Below are positions 41,061 to 50,692 of a stretch of DNA of 64,000 bases, piece after piece. How positions within the stretch are numbered: the first letter of the stretch is position 1; every line of letters begins with the position of its first letter. The translations under genes were made by a program, and so were the position numbers. The stretch is from assembly GCF_900101815.1 (NCBI RefSeq), contig NZ_FNAO01000008.1:150027-214026 (forward strand), in the 5' to 3' direction. The notes below the pieces were generated by a model. The model searched no databases and was not told the DNA's origin. It saw only the letters and a list, made by a program, of their open reading frames with translations. This DNA is from Pricia antarctica (lineage in GTDB: Bacteria; Bacteroidota; Bacteroidia; Flavobacteriales; Flavobacteriaceae).

Positions 41061-43370
41061 TTATTGCCCCCTAATATTCTCCTTCTTCATTTGATCAAAA
41101 TCGGATTCCGTCTCTTTTTTCGGCCATGAATTATTGGTGACGTCGATATCAGCGGTTTCGGCCTTGGGATCAACGACTATCCCGGTAAGTTCTTTTTCCG
41201 AAGAAACCACCACACTCACCTCCTTATCATTTTTCCGCCATATCTCGGGCGGGTAGGTAATGTTCTTGGTTGTGCCATCGGCGTAGGTATATTCAACGAT
41301 CAAAGGCATGGGCAGTCCACCCGGTTTGTCGTAGGTGACCTGATAAAAATACTTGGGCTCTTTAACTTTGGCGCGTTCGTCGGCCGTCATATTGTCCATC
41401 ATGAATTCTTTGAGGGTCTTCGAACTTTCAGAGGGCGCTTTCCCCTTTAGGTTCGTATCGAAATCTTCACTGTCATCCTCGGCCAAATAGACTAAGGGCG
41501 GTAAATCGGCTTCCGTAATGTTGCGGGCGGCCATATACTCCTCCATTTGTTTAGTGGGCTTGTCGCTCACATAATATTTTTTGATATCTTTTACCCCTAT
41601 ATCCACATAATCGGTGGTATAGAACCAGCCTCTCCAGTACCAATCCAAATCCACTGCCGAGGCATCCTCCATAGTTCGGAAGAAATCCTCGGGGGTGGGG
41701 TGCTTGAACATCCAACGGTGTGAATAAGTCTTGAAGGCGTAATCGAACAATTCCCTGCCCATCACGGTTTCCCTTAAGATATTGAGGGCGGTAGCCGGTT
41801 TGCCGTAGGCATTGGGACCCAACTGATAGACGTTTTCGGGGTTGGACATGATTGGCGCGATTGTGCTTTGGTCGCCCGACATGTAAGGAACCACGTCTGA
41901 TGGGTCTCCCCTTCTTGAAGGATATTTGGTATTGGGTGCTATGGCCTCTGGATATTTTTCCCCGAATTCCTGCTCTGCCATGTATTGCATAAATGTATTG
42001 AGCCCTTCATCCATCCAGCCCCATTGCCGCTCGTCGGAATTGACGATCATCGGGAAGAAGTTGTGGCCCACCTCATGGATGATAACGCTGAGCATTCCGA
42101 ATTTTACCCGGTCGGAATACGACCCGTCTTCGTTCGGCCGGCCGTAGTTCCAACAGATCATGGGGTATTCCATACCTTGGTTCTTGGCGTGCACCGAAAT
42201 TGCCTTGTGATAGGGATAATCGAAAGTATGCGACGAATATGATTTTAAGGTGTGGGCTACGGCCTTGGTAGAATACTCTTCCCAAAGCGGATTACCTTCC
42301 TTCGGATACATCGAAACGGCCATTACATCACGGTCGCCCATCTTAACGGCCTGCATGTCCCAAATCCATTTTCGGGATGTCGCAAAGGCATAATCCCTGA
42401 CATTTTCGGCCTTGAACTTCCAAGTCTTTTTCTTTTCCGAAAAGCTTTTCTCGGCCTTTTCCGCTTCTTTTTGGGTAACGATTAGTACGGGTTTATCGTA
42501 TGATTTTTTGGCTTTTTCATAGCGGGCCATCATCTCTTTGGAGAATACTTCCTGCCGGTTCTGAAGCTTTCCGGTGCCGTCTAGTATATGATCGGCGGGT
42601 ACCGTAATATTGACCTCATAATCGCCGAACGGAAGAGCAAACTCGCCACTGCCCCAAAATTGATGGTTCTGCCACCCTTCTACATCGCTATACACGGCCA
42701 TCCGTGGAAAAAACTGTGCGATTACATAGGCTCGGTTACCATCCTCAGGAAAATATTCGTAGCCCGAGCGCGCCCTGTCCACAGTATGTTCGGGAATATT
42801 GTAATCCCATTTGATGGAAAACGATAGCTCCTCCCCGCTCTTCAACGGCCGGGGAATGTCGATACGCATCATGGTCATATTTATCGTATAAGGCAATGGA
42901 GTTCCACTGGCATCCTTCACAAAATCAACGTTGAACCCCCCGTCGAAAGGCTCTTTAAGATATTTTTTGGCAAAAGCGCCCGGTTCTTCGGCCGGGGCCA
43001 ATTCCCCACCGTTGTGCAAAGGCGCTTTTGAGGTCTTGGCCCTGATATTCTGATCCAACTGCACCCAAAGATATTCCAGGTCATCGGGCGAATTGTTGGT
43101 ATAAGTAATGGTCTCCTCCCCGGATATACTGGCATTTTTATCGTCTAGCTCGATATCCATCTTGTAATCCGCCTGTTGCTGATAATATTCGGGACCTGGG
43201 GCGCCCGAAGCGGAGCGATAACTGTTCGGTGTAGCAAACTCCTCATAGAGTTGTTTGAACTTGTTCTGGTTATAGTGACCGGGTTCTTTTTCTTTCTGCT
43301 GTGCTTGGGCGACAACGCTGGTCGCGGACAAAAACAGTACCGCAACTAGGCAATATTTGAGTAAATTCAT
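41061..43370 (-). CDS. M1 family metallopeptidase
   Basis: A 769-residue exported gluzincin. A signal peptide (LLKYCLVAVLFLSATSVVAQ) precedes an N-terminal beta domain and a catalytic domain with HEVGHNFFPMIVNSDERQWG near residue 432, then WMDEGLN with the third zinc ligand. It resembles aminopeptidase-type M1 enzymes of Bacteroidota. The long insert ARYEKAKKSYDKPVLIVTQK with its following Lys/Glu-rich segment (residues 285-320) is charged and possibly coiled. The DUF6702 gene lies upstream (67 bp), tatA downstream (84 bp). Confidence 0.92.
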   Translation of the reverse strand: MNLLKYCLVAVLFLSATSVVAQAQQKEKEPGHYNQNKFKQLYEEFATPNSYRSASGAPGPEYYQQQADYKMDIELDDKNASISGEETITYTNNSPDDLEYLWVQLDQNIRAKTSKAPLHNGGELAPAEEPGAFAKKYLKEPFDGGFNVDFVKDASGTPLPYTINMTMMRIDIPRPLKSGEELSFSIKWDYNIPEHTVDRARSGYEYFPEDGNRAYVIAQFFPRMAVYSDVEGWQNHQFWGSGEFALPFGDYEVNITVPADHILDGTGKLQNRQEVFSKEMMARYEKAKKSYDKPVLIVTQKEAEKAEKSFSEKKKTWKFKAENVRDYAFATSRKWIWDMQAVKMGDRDVMAVSMYPKEGNPLWEEYSTKAVAHTLKSYSSHTFDYPYHKAISVHAKNQGMEYPMICWNYGRPNEDGSYSDRVKFGMLSVIIHEVGHNFFPMIVNSDERQWGWMDEGLNTFMQYMAEQEFGEKYPEAIAPNTKYPSRRGDPSDVVPYMSGDQSTIAPIMSNPENVYQLGPNAYGKPATALNILRETVMGRELFDYAFKTYSHRWMFKHPTPEDFFRTMEDASAVDLDWYWRGWFYTTDYVDIGVKDIKKYYVSDKPTKQMEEYMAARNITEADLPPLVYLAEDDSEDFDTNLKGKAPSESSKTLKEFMMDNMTADERAKVKEPKYFYQVTYDKPGGLPMPLIVEYTYADGTTKNITYPPEIWRKNDKEVSVVVSSEKELTGIVVDPKAETADIDVTNNSWPKKETESDFDQMKKENIRGQ

Positions 43371-43436
43371 GTTAAAAATAGGGTTTGATATGAATCTGCG
43401 AAAAGTAAAGTTTTCTAAGGATTATTATAGAGAATG

Positions 43437-43943
43437 TTACAAGTTTAACATTCCTTTAGTATCGGATTTTAAAAGGACAAAACTTTTCTTTTTCCCATGG
43501 ATCTTAAAATGAACGATGTTCTGTTGTTCGTCGTAAAGGTCGGTAAGTATTTCGTTCGTTATTTGGATGGATGTCGTAGTGGCCAAATCGACTTTGGGAA
43601 TTTCGATATAGCAAATCATCACATCGACATCGTATTTCTTCCCTATAAAAGTATAGGATGCATTCTTACCGTTGATTTCCACTGCAAATTTTGTCCTAAA
43701 GTACTTCTCTATATAAGCATCCGCTTCTTCCGATTCGTTTTTCGTGGCCAATTCGGCGTCAAAACCGTAGCGTTCCTGTAGCACGTTTTCAAAATCGTCG
43801 ATAAAAATGCGGGAAGTAATCTGTATCGCCCCATCCTTTTCGGAATAGTTGACATTGGTTACGCTTAAATAGAATTTATGGGCGGTAACGAACGCGAACA
43901 GCGGCAGCAGTAGAATTAAAATGGATTTTTTTAGGAGGTTCAT
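43437..43943 (-). CDS. DUF6702 family exported protein
   Basis: A 168-residue protein with a signal peptide (KKSILILLLPLFAFVTAHKF) and a single beta-rich domain. Landmarks are KFYLSVTNVNYSEKDGAIQI, FIDDFENVLQERYG, and the C-terminal NIVHFKIHGKKKSFVLLKSD. The Bacteroidota family DUF6702 fits, and it is frequently encoded before an M1 peptidase gene, as here. The role is unknown; a periplasmic or outer-membrane accessory to the peptidase is plausible. Confidence 0.78.
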   Translation of the reverse strand: MNLLKKSILILLLPLFAFVTAHKFYLSVTNVNYSEKDGAIQITSRIFIDDFENVLQERYGFDAELATKNESEEADAYIEKYFRTKFAVEINGKNASYTFIGKKYDVDVMICYIEIPKVDLATTTSIQITNEILTDLYDEQQNIVHFKIHGKKKSFVLLKSDTKGMLNL

Positions 43944-44048
43944 GTGTTTCGCATTGTCAGAATTAGGATTTTTAAGGTGGATGGATGGTATGATTTACAA
44001 AATTAAACAAATCATGTGCCAACTACACGCTGCAACTGCCAATTACCC

Positions 44049-44771
44049 CTATCTTCTACGGATTTCGTTAAGCAAAATCGCTGTAGCCGTCGCAACATTT
44101 AAACTTTCCGCGGAATTCTTACCGAACTGTGGAATACTTATTTTTTCGGAAACCAAAGCCTGGACTTCGGAGGAAATACCCTTGGCCTCATTCCCCATTA
44201 CCAGTATCCCCTTTTCGGGTATTTTCGTTGTGTAGACCGGTTGACCCTCCATAAAGGCACCAAAAATGGGAAGGTCCGTTTTCCGCAGAAAATCTTCTAA
44301 ATCCGTATAACCGACCTGAACCCGGGCGATAGAGCCCATGGTGGCCTGCAGGGTCTTGGGGTTGTAGCAATCTACCGTAGTTGCAGAACATACCAGATGT
44401 TGGATACCGAACCAATCGCATAACCGGATGATCGTACCCAAATTTCCGGGATCTCGAACATCGTCAACAGCGAGAATCCAATCCGAGAAATCGATGTTTC
44501 CGACTTTTGCCATCTCGAATACCCCGATTACGGTATTGGGGGTTGTAAAACCGCTCATTTGCCGAAGTTCGGCCTCCGTGACGAATTCAACAGCCGCGTC
44601 GTGACCGTCGAAGACAGAAACATCCGAAGCAAATATCCGATAAACGGTAAACTCCGAATCTAGCAGTTCCCGTACCGCTTTGACACCTTCAACAACGAAG
44701 AGGCCATATTGGTTGCGGTACTTTTTTTGTTGAAGGCTTTTAACAAGCTTTATTTGATTTTTACTGACCAT
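44049..44771 (-). CDS. RNA 2'-O-methyltransferase, TrmH/SpoU family
   Basis: A 240-residue SPOUT methyltransferase. The N-terminal substrate-binding domain starts KNQIKLVKSLQQKKYRNQYG with FVVEGVKAVRELL. The three SPOUT motifs are visible: VDDVRDPGNLGTIIRLCDWF, ILVMGNEAKGISSEV and ISIPQFGKNSAESLNVATAT, which make the knotted SAM site. The target (rRNA or tRNA) is not fixed by sequence. It is divergent from tamL, a pairing I remember in other Flavobacteriaceae. Confidence 0.9.
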   Translation of the reverse strand: MVSKNQIKLVKSLQQKKYRNQYGLFVVEGVKAVRELLDSEFTVYRIFASDVSVFDGHDAAVEFVTEAELRQMSGFTTPNTVIGVFEMAKVGNIDFSDWILAVDDVRDPGNLGTIIRLCDWFGIQHLVCSATTVDCYNPKTLQATMGSIARVQVGYTDLEDFLRKTDLPIFGAFMEGQPVYTTKIPEKGILVMGNEAKGISSEVQALVSEKISIPQFGKNSAESLNVATATAILLNEIRRR

Positions 44772-45032
44772 ACGGTTGCCATCTAGTTAAAATCCGTCCT
44801 TTTAATAAAATGCTGACACCTTCTTTCCATCCAAAGGACAAAAAAATCTGAATTCTGAATTTCGATGTCACAAATTCCAGCTCCCTATTTATCTCCCCAG
44901 ATTTCCGGTCCACTCGATCACTATCCTACTTCCTCCTAATTCAATACCCCCTAATTCCCAAACGCCTAAATAAATTTCTGATAATTCGAATAATTCGTAT
45001 CCAAATCCCTCAAACTTTACATGATTTCAATG

Positions 45033-45040
45033 TATTTTTG
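45033..45040 (+). promoter_or_regulatory. Putative -7 promoter element for tamL
   Basis: TATTTTTG matches TAnnTTTG and ends 6 bp before the ATG at 45047. If functional, the message has almost no leader. Confidence 0.45.
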
Positions 45041-45046
45041 GTGGCT

Positions 45047-47647
45047 ATGGGCATATCGTTTCCCTTTACCAGCAACACCGCTAAAATAAGCCTATTATTT
45101 CTAGTCGTGGTGTTCAACGCTTGCAATACCCTGAAAAGGGTAGGCGAAAACCAACTATTGCTCAAAAAGAACGAGATCACCGTAGATAGTGCCGAAGTAA
45201 AGAACGCCGATGTCGAAAGTCTAATTGTCCAAGAACCGAACCGTACTATTTTAGGATATCCGCTTCGGTTGAACCTCTACAACTTGGCGAAACAGAATCC
45301 CGATTCTTCCTATCAAAGCTGGTTGCACCGAAAAGAAAAAAGGCAACAGCGGCTCATCAATATCCTTTCAAAAAAACAGGTAGACCGCTTGGGCGAATCC
45401 TTTTTGGTAAAAGGGATTAACGAATGGCTCAAAAAAACCGGGGAAGAACCCGTCATACTCGATACTCTAAAGAGCCGGCGTACCTTAGAACGATTGAAGG
45501 CCTACTACGACAGTAAAGGATATTTCAATAGTAATACTACCTATAAAATCGATACGATACCCAAGCGCCAAAGAGCCATTATGGACTATAAAATCGAGTT
45601 GGGCGAACCTTTTACCATCGATTCGGTTTCGCGCCAAATTGTTTCGGAAGCGGTCGATTCCATTTATGCCCTCAATACTACAGATTCGTTCGTAAAAAAA
45701 GGGGATCAGTTCGACCTTGCCAAATTCGGAGCAGAGCGGGAACGCCTAAGTAATATATTTCGGAATACAGGCGTCTACAATTTTCAGGAAAGCTCTATTT
45801 CCTATGATATCGCGACCGATACCACCAAATTGGCCGATGACCAAAAAATGAACATCGAACTGAATATTGACAACTTTAAAAAGCGAGGTGACTCTGCCAT
45901 AACCACTGCGCCATATCAGGTGTATCGCTTCAACAGGATAAATATTTACACCGATTATCTTTTCGACGAACGTGATCGAAATCAAAAATTCATCCGTTTC
46001 AAGGATTATACTATATTTTATCGGGACAAGCTGCGGTTCAACCCCAATACGTTGGCCAATGCCGTTTTTTTTGAACAAGACAGTGTGTATCGCGACATCG
46101 ATCGCACCCGCACATACCGGCAGATCACCAACCTCGGGGTTTTCAAATATCCGACGATTACGCCCGTGCCCAATGAAGAAGAGGCGACCTTGGACACCAA
46201 TATCTATCTGGCGTCCCGGCCGAGATATTCGTTGGGTATGTCTTTCGAGCTTACGCGGTCGTCAATTCAACAGGTCGGGCTGGCCCTAAACCCCTCGTTA
46301 CAGGCAAGAAATCTATTTGGGGGCGCCGAAAACCTGAGTATCTCGGGGCGTGTGAGTATCGGGAACTCGAACGACCGTAGTATTATCGATAACCGGTTTT
46401 TTAATGTTCAGGAATTCGGTGCCGATGCCAATTTGGATATTCCCAGTATTTGGTTTCCTTTTTTCAATACCAAAAAGATAATACCCAGCTATACGCTTCC
46501 GAGAACCCGAATTTCACTGGGCACCAGTTTTCAAAAAAATATCGGACTCGATAAACAGGCGTTCAATACCGTTTTGGGCTATAATTGGATTCCCTCCGAC
46601 CATATCAAACACAACGTTGAACTACTGAATGTACAGTTTGTCAGAAATGTCAATACGGATCGCTTCTTTAGTGTGTATCGCAATTCCTTTGAACAATTGA
46701 ACGATATAGCTATTGCGGATAAATATCGGAACGACCCTTCATTAACGGAATTTTACGAACCGAGAGTCGAATCGGAAGACCCCCGACTGAATATACCCCA
46801 AGGAACTACCGATTTCACAAATGCCATTCTCAGCAGACAAGTACCGGCTACAACTACTGATTTTGACGCCGTGAGCCGTATCGAGGAAAGAAGGCAGCGA
46901 CTGACCGAAAACAACTTGATTTTTACCAGTAATTACACCCTGAACTATACCAGTCGCAACGGACTTACCGACAACAAATTCTTTCAGTTCCGCTTTAAAC
47001 TTGAAAGTGCGGGGAATTTACTCTCCGGTATTTCGGCGCTGATTCCCTTCGATGAGAACGAAAACGGAAATAGCTTGATCTTTAATGTTCCGTATAGCCA
47101 ATACGTGAAGACCGAATTGGACTATGTGAAATATTGGAGCGTATCGCGTACTAGCGTGTTGGCCTTTCGTTCGTTTTTTGGCATTGCCGTGCCGTACGGC
47201 AATTCGAACAACATTCCGTTCGTTCGTAGTTATTTTGCCGGGGGAGCTAACGACATAAGAGCTTGGTCACCCTATTCCTTGGGGCCGGGACGTATCGATG
47301 CCATCAACGATTTTAACGAAGCCAATTTAAAACTGAGCCTGAACCTTGAATACCGTTTTCCCCTATTCGGCAGTTTCAAGGGCGCCCTGTTCGCCGATGC
47401 GGGAAATATCTGGAACGTTTTGGACAACGTCGAAGACCCAGAAGCTACTTTTACCGGATTAGATTCACTTGAAGATATCGCGCTGGGCACTGGATTCGGA
47501 CTCCGTTACGATTTTACTTTTTTCGTGCTGCGGGCCGACCTAGGCTTCAAGACCTACAATCCCGCCAATGAAATTTCGAAACGCTGGTTCGCGGACTATA
47601 ATTTTAAGAATGCCGTTCTACAGATCGGGATTAATTATCCTTTTTAA
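45047..47647 (+). CDS. tamL: TamL-like lipidated Omp85 outer-membrane protein
   Basis: An 866-residue Omp85 family protein. The signal peptide ends in a lipobox-like VVFNACNTLKRV, so the N-terminus is probably lipidated. This is the TamL pattern known in Bacteroidota, in contrast with non-lipidated TamA. POTRA-like domains fill about residues 25-390, and the C-terminal half is a beta barrel with the Omp85 motif region FVRSYFAGGANDIRAWSPYS and a final Phe (INYPF) for barrel assembly. It should work with TamB in envelope biogenesis. The ATG at 45047 is preferred to GTG/TTG codons just upstream. Confidence 0.88.
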   Translation: MGISFPFTSNTAKISLLFLVVVFNACNTLKRVGENQLLLKKNEITVDSAEVKNADVESLIVQEPNRTILGYPLRLNLYNLAKQNPDSSYQSWLHRKEKRQQRLINILSKKQVDRLGESFLVKGINEWLKKTGEEPVILDTLKSRRTLERLKAYYDSKGYFNSNTTYKIDTIPKRQRAIMDYKIELGEPFTIDSVSRQIVSEAVDSIYALNTTDSFVKKGDQFDLAKFGAERERLSNIFRNTGVYNFQESSISYDIATDTTKLADDQKMNIELNIDNFKKRGDSAITTAPYQVYRFNRINIYTDYLFDERDRNQKFIRFKDYTIFYRDKLRFNPNTLANAVFFEQDSVYRDIDRTRTYRQITNLGVFKYPTITPVPNEEEATLDTNIYLASRPRYSLGMSFELTRSSIQQVGLALNPSLQARNLFGGAENLSISGRVSIGNSNDRSIIDNRFFNVQEFGADANLDIPSIWFPFFNTKKIIPSYTLPRTRISLGTSFQKNIGLDKQAFNTVLGYNWIPSDHIKHNVELLNVQFVRNVNTDRFFSVYRNSFEQLNDIAIADKYRNDPSLTEFYEPRVESEDPRLNIPQGTTDFTNAILSRQVPATTTDFDAVSRIEERRQRLTENNLIFTSNYTLNYTSRNGLTDNKFFQFRFKLESAGNLLSGISALIPFDENENGNSLIFNVPYSQYVKTELDYVKYWSVSRTSVLAFRSFFGIAVPYGNSNNIPFVRSYFAGGANDIRAWSPYSLGPGRIDAINDFNEANLKLSLNLEYRFPLFGSFKGALFADAGNIWNVLDNVEDPEATFTGLDSLEDIALGTGFGLRYDFTFFVLRADLGFKTYNPANEISKRWFADYNFKNAVLQIGINYPF

Positions 47648-47666
47648 AGTTCAAACATTATTTTAT

Positions 47667-47674
47667 TACTTTTG
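47667..47674 (+). promoter_or_regulatory. Putative -7 promoter element for fbaA
   Basis: TACTTTTG matches TAnnTTTG, 36 bp before the fbaA ATG. A T-rich stretch, without a clear TTTG, lies about 20 bp upstream. Confidence 0.5.
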
Positions 47675-47710
47675 CATCCAAATCTATTAGAAACACTAAG
47701 AACATAAATT

Positions 47711-48778
47711 ATGGCCCACAATATAAAACCTGGCGTAGCAACCGGCGACGAAGTACAAGCAATTTTTAAATATGCCAAAGAGAAAGGTTTCGCCCTTCCG
47801 GCGGTAAACGTAATAGGTTCGGATACCATCAACGGTGTTTTGGAAACCGCTGCTAGCCTGAACGCTCCGGTAATGGTACAGTTTTCGAACGGGGGCGCGC
47901 AGTTCAATGCAGGCAAGGGCCTGTCGAACGAGGGACAAAAAGCGGCCGTTCTTGGAGCGGTGGCAGGTGCCAAGCACGTACACCAATTGGCAGAGGCCTA
48001 CGGCGCCACGGTTATTCTGCACACCGACCATTGTGCTAAAAAGTTATTGCCTTGGATCGACGGGATGCTCGATGCCAGTGAAAAACATTTCGAGCAAACC
48101 GGTAAATCACTGTTTAGTTCGCACATGATCGACCTTTCGGAAGAACCACTCGAAGAAAATATTGAAATCTGCAAAGGTTATTTGAAGCGAATGGCCAAAA
48201 TGAACATGACGCTCGAAATCGAATTGGGCATTACAGGTGGCGAAGAAGACGGTGTCGACAACAGCGATGTCGACGATTCAAAGCTCTATACGCAGCCCGA
48301 AGAAGTGGCCTATGCTTACGAAGAACTTTCAAAAGTAAGTCCGCGTTTTACCATTGCTGCCGCTTTCGGAAACGTGCATGGGGTATACAAACCGGGCAAT
48401 GTAAAATTGACCCCAAAAATCCTGAAAAATTCCCAGGATTACATCACTGAGAAATATGGCGTCGGGCACAACCATATCGATTTTGTGTTCCACGGTGGCT
48501 CCGGTTCTACCGTCGAAGAAATACGCGAGGGTATCAGCTACGGGGTAATTAAAATGAATATCGATACCGATCTGCAATACGCTTTTCTTGCGGGAGTAAG
48601 GGATTATGTTCAAGATAAAAAAGACTATCTTCAAACTCAGATTGGAAATCCAAACGGCCCGGACGAGCCAAATAAAAAATTCTACGACCCCAGAGTATGG
48701 CTTCGCGAAGGCGAAAAGACCTTTATCGAACGCTTGAAAAAAGCCTTTGAAGACCTTAACAATGTAAATACGTTATAA
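47711..48778 (+). CDS. fbaA: Class II fructose-bisphosphate aldolase
   Basis: This zinc enzyme interconverts fructose 1,6-bisphosphate with dihydroxyacetone phosphate and glyceraldehyde 3-phosphate in glycolysis and gluconeogenesis. The 355-residue length and landmarks match the class IIA form: [35 protein letters not shown] with a zinc-binding His, [20 protein letters not shown], and the phosphate site [20 protein letters not shown]. Its own promoter and a 68-bp gap to accD suggest a separate or leaky unit. Confidence 0.96.
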   Translation: MAHNIKPGVATGDEVQAIFKYAKEKGFALPAVNVIGSDTINGVLETAASLNAPVMVQFSNGGAQFNAGKGLSNEGQKAAVLGAVAGAKHVHQLAEAYGATVILHTDHCAKKLLPWIDGMLDASEKHFEQTGKSLFSSHMIDLSEEPLEENIEICKGYLKRMAKMNMTLEIELGITGGEEDGVDNSDVDDSKLYTQPEEVAYAYEELSKVSPRFTIAAAFGNVHGVYKPGNVKLTPKILKNSQDYITEKYGVGHNHIDFVFHGGSGSTVEEIREGISYGVIKMNIDTDLQYAFLAGVRDYVQDKKDYLQTQIGNPNGPDEPNKKFYDPRVWLREGEKTFIERLKKAFEDLNNVNTL

Positions 48779-48846
48779 ATAAATGCAATGGAACTGCCTC
48801 AAACCGGTTCACTTCTAAATACCCCACTAACCCAAATATGGAAAAC

Positions 48847-49707
48847 ATGACGGCTTGGTTCAAAAGAAAGGAAAAGGGTATCCAGACGGCTACGGAAGAA
48901 AAGAAGGACACCCCGAAAGGACTGTGGTACAAATCGCCTACTGGAAAGATTGTAGAGTCCGAAGTACTGGCCAAGAATTATTATGTCAGTCCCGAAGACG
49001 ACTATCACGTACAGATTGGCAGCAAACACTATTTTGAAATCCTTTTCGACGACAACAAGTTCAAGGAACTGGACGCGAAACTGACTTCAAAAGACCCTTT
49101 AAAGTTCGAGGATACCAAAAAGTACTCCGATCGCTTAAAGGCCGCCCAGAAAAAAACGGGACTTAAGGATGCCGTTCGCACGGCCGTGGGTAAATCTTTG
49201 GGAAAGGATATGGTCGTCGCTTGTATGGATTTTAGTTTTATCGCCGGATCCATGGGCAGCGTAGTGGGTGAAAAAATCGCCCGGGCCATCGACCATTCCA
49301 TCAAGAAAAAGATTCCCTTTGTCATGATATCGAAATCCGGTGGAGCCCGTATGATGGAGGCGGCGCTCTCGTTGATGCAATTGGCCAAGACCTCCGCCAA
49401 GCTGGCACAATTGGCAGAAGCCAAAGTACCTTATATTTCGGTTTGCACCGATCCCACGACTGGGGGCACTACCGCTTCCTACGCCATGTTGGGCGATATC
49501 AACATTTCTGAACCCGGTGCCCTTATTGGGTTTGCAGGGCCACGGGTTGTAAAGGAAGCAACGGGAAAAGAGCTTCCCGACGGTTTCCAAACCGCTGAAT
49601 TCGTTCTCGAACACGGCTTTTTGGATTTTATCGTCCACCGAAAGAATCTAAAAAAGAAAATCAACCTATATATTGATTTGATCGAAAACAATCCGGTTAG
49701 GGCTTAG
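48847..49707 (+). CDS. accD: Acetyl-CoA carboxylase carboxyltransferase subunit beta, cysteine-free
   Basis: With AccA this subunit transfers carboxyl groups from biotin to acetyl-CoA, the first step of fatty acid synthesis. The crotonase-type core has [39 protein letters not shown], and [20 protein letters not shown]. The N-terminal zinc ribbon position reads [20 protein letters not shown], then [20 protein letters not shown], with none of the four expected cysteines; no Cys occurs in the first 120 residues. The start is set at 48847 ([11 protein letters not shown]), the usual family N-terminus; an ATG at 48838 is also possible. Confidence 0.93.
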   Translation: MTAWFKRKEKGIQTATEEKKDTPKGLWYKSPTGKIVESEVLAKNYYVSPEDDYHVQIGSKHYFEILFDDNKFKELDAKLTSKDPLKFEDTKKYSDRLKAAQKKTGLKDAVRTAVGKSLGKDMVVACMDFSFIAGSMGSVVGEKIARAIDHSIKKKIPFVMISKSGGARMMEAALSLMQLAKTSAKLAQLAEAKVPYISVCTDPTTGGTTASYAMLGDINISEPGALIGFAGPRVVKEATGKELPDGFQTAEFVLEHGFLDFIVHRKNLKKKINLYIDLIENNPVRA

Positions 49708-49751
49708 AGGTCTCCAACCTGAACGCCCGCCAGGCAGTCTACTATCTATTC

Positions 49752-50231
49752 ATGAAACACGTCCCCCTACTACTAATTTTACTTTGGTTCTGTAATTGTT
49801 CTACAGATAAGGAAAAGATGCTGGCTGAAAACGATTCAATTTTAGCACAAGGAGTTACTCAAGTAACAAAAATCGAAGTTTCTGGCAATGCGAAAGCGTA
49901 TACCTTTGATGTTACTATTGAAAGTCCCGATACCGGATGCGATCAATACGCCGATTGGTGGGAAGTCGTTGATTTGGAGGGTCATCTGGTTCATCGAAGA
50001 ATTCTGGATCACAGCCACGTCAAAGAACAACCGTTTATGCGATCTGGGGAAAATATAGTGATCGCCGAAAATAAAGAAGTCTATGTTCGTATGCACATGA
50101 ACAATTCCGGATATGCCAAAAAAGCGCAGAAGGGCAGTGTCGAAAATGGTTTTCAGGCCACGGAACTGGATGTGGAGTTCGCAAAGGATTTGGAGAAGGC
50201 GGCTCCCCTGCCCGACGGGTGTGCATTTTGA
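49752..50231 (+). CDS. Conserved hypothetical lipoprotein
   Basis: A 159-residue lipoprotein with signal peptide and lipobox FCNC (MKHVPLLLILLWFCNC, Cys16). The mature domain begins with a polar linker and contains YTFDVTIESPDTGCDQYADW then WEVVDLEGHLVHRRILDHSH and ENKEVYVRMHMNNSGYAKKA. It looks like a beta-sandwich. No named family is recognised, although similar small proteins occur in other bacteria. The next gene, rpsO, has its own promoter. Confidence 0.75.
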   Translation: MKHVPLLLILLWFCNCSTDKEKMLAENDSILAQGVTQVTKIEVSGNAKAYTFDVTIESPDTGCDQYADWWEVVDLEGHLVHRRILDHSHVKEQPFMRSGENIVIAENKEVYVRMHMNNSGYAKKAQKGSVENGFQATELDVEFAKDLEKAAPLPDGCAF

Positions 50232-50273
50232 ATTAAATGAACGCAGGTGGTGTATAACTCCGCAAAATAACCT

Positions 50274-50281
50274 TATATTTG
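50274..50281 (+). promoter_or_regulatory. Putative -7 promoter element for rpsO
   Basis: TATATTTG matches TAnnTTTG, 54 bp before the rpsO ATG. Confidence 0.5.
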
Positions 50282-50335
50282 CGCCCTGATTTAGAGAAAA
50301 TCACATACATAAAAATCATTTAAAACAATATTGGC

Positions 50336-50605
50336 ATGTATTTAACCAAAGAAGTAAAGGCCGACATCTTTAAAAAGCATGGCGGAAAAGCGGAGAACAC
50401 CGGTTCTACCGAAGGGCAAGTGGCTCTTTTCACCCACCGAATCAACCACCTTACGGGGCATTTGAAAAATAATCGCAAAGATTATAACACAGAACGCTCA
50501 TTGGTGCGTTTGGTTGGTAAAAGACGTAGTCTTCTCGATTATTTGAAGAAAAAGGATGTGGTTCGCTATCGTGAACTAATCAAAGAACTAAACATCAGAA
50601 AATAA
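50336..50605 (+). CDS. rpsO: 30S ribosomal protein S15
   Basis: An 89-residue primary binder of 16S rRNA and part of the subunit interface. The family signature is clear: NTGSTEGQVALFTHRINHLT, HLKNNRKDYNTERSLVRLVG and KRRSLLDYLKKKDVVRYREL. It precedes pnp as in many bacteria. A strong terminator lies between the two genes, so pnp output from this promoter depends on read-through or RNA processing. Confidence 0.97.
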   Translation: MYLTKEVKADIFKKHGGKAENTGSTEGQVALFTHRINHLTGHLKNNRKDYNTERSLVRLVGKRRSLLDYLKKKDVVRYRELIKELNIRK

Positions 50606-50629
50606 GGGCAGCCTATTCTTTGCCCATCG

Positions 50630-50669
50630 AAACGTAAGGGCTGAAAATTTTCGGCCCTTACGTTTTTTT
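50630..50669 (+). terminator. Strong terminator between rpsO and pnp
   Basis: AAACGTAAGGGC (50630-50641) pairs with GCCCTTACGTTT (50654-50665), with an inner palindrome GAAAATTTTC and a T run afterward. It lies only 24 bp before the pnp ATG. Confidence 0.85.
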
Positions 50670-50692
50670 AATCGCGAAAAAAAATTACATAT

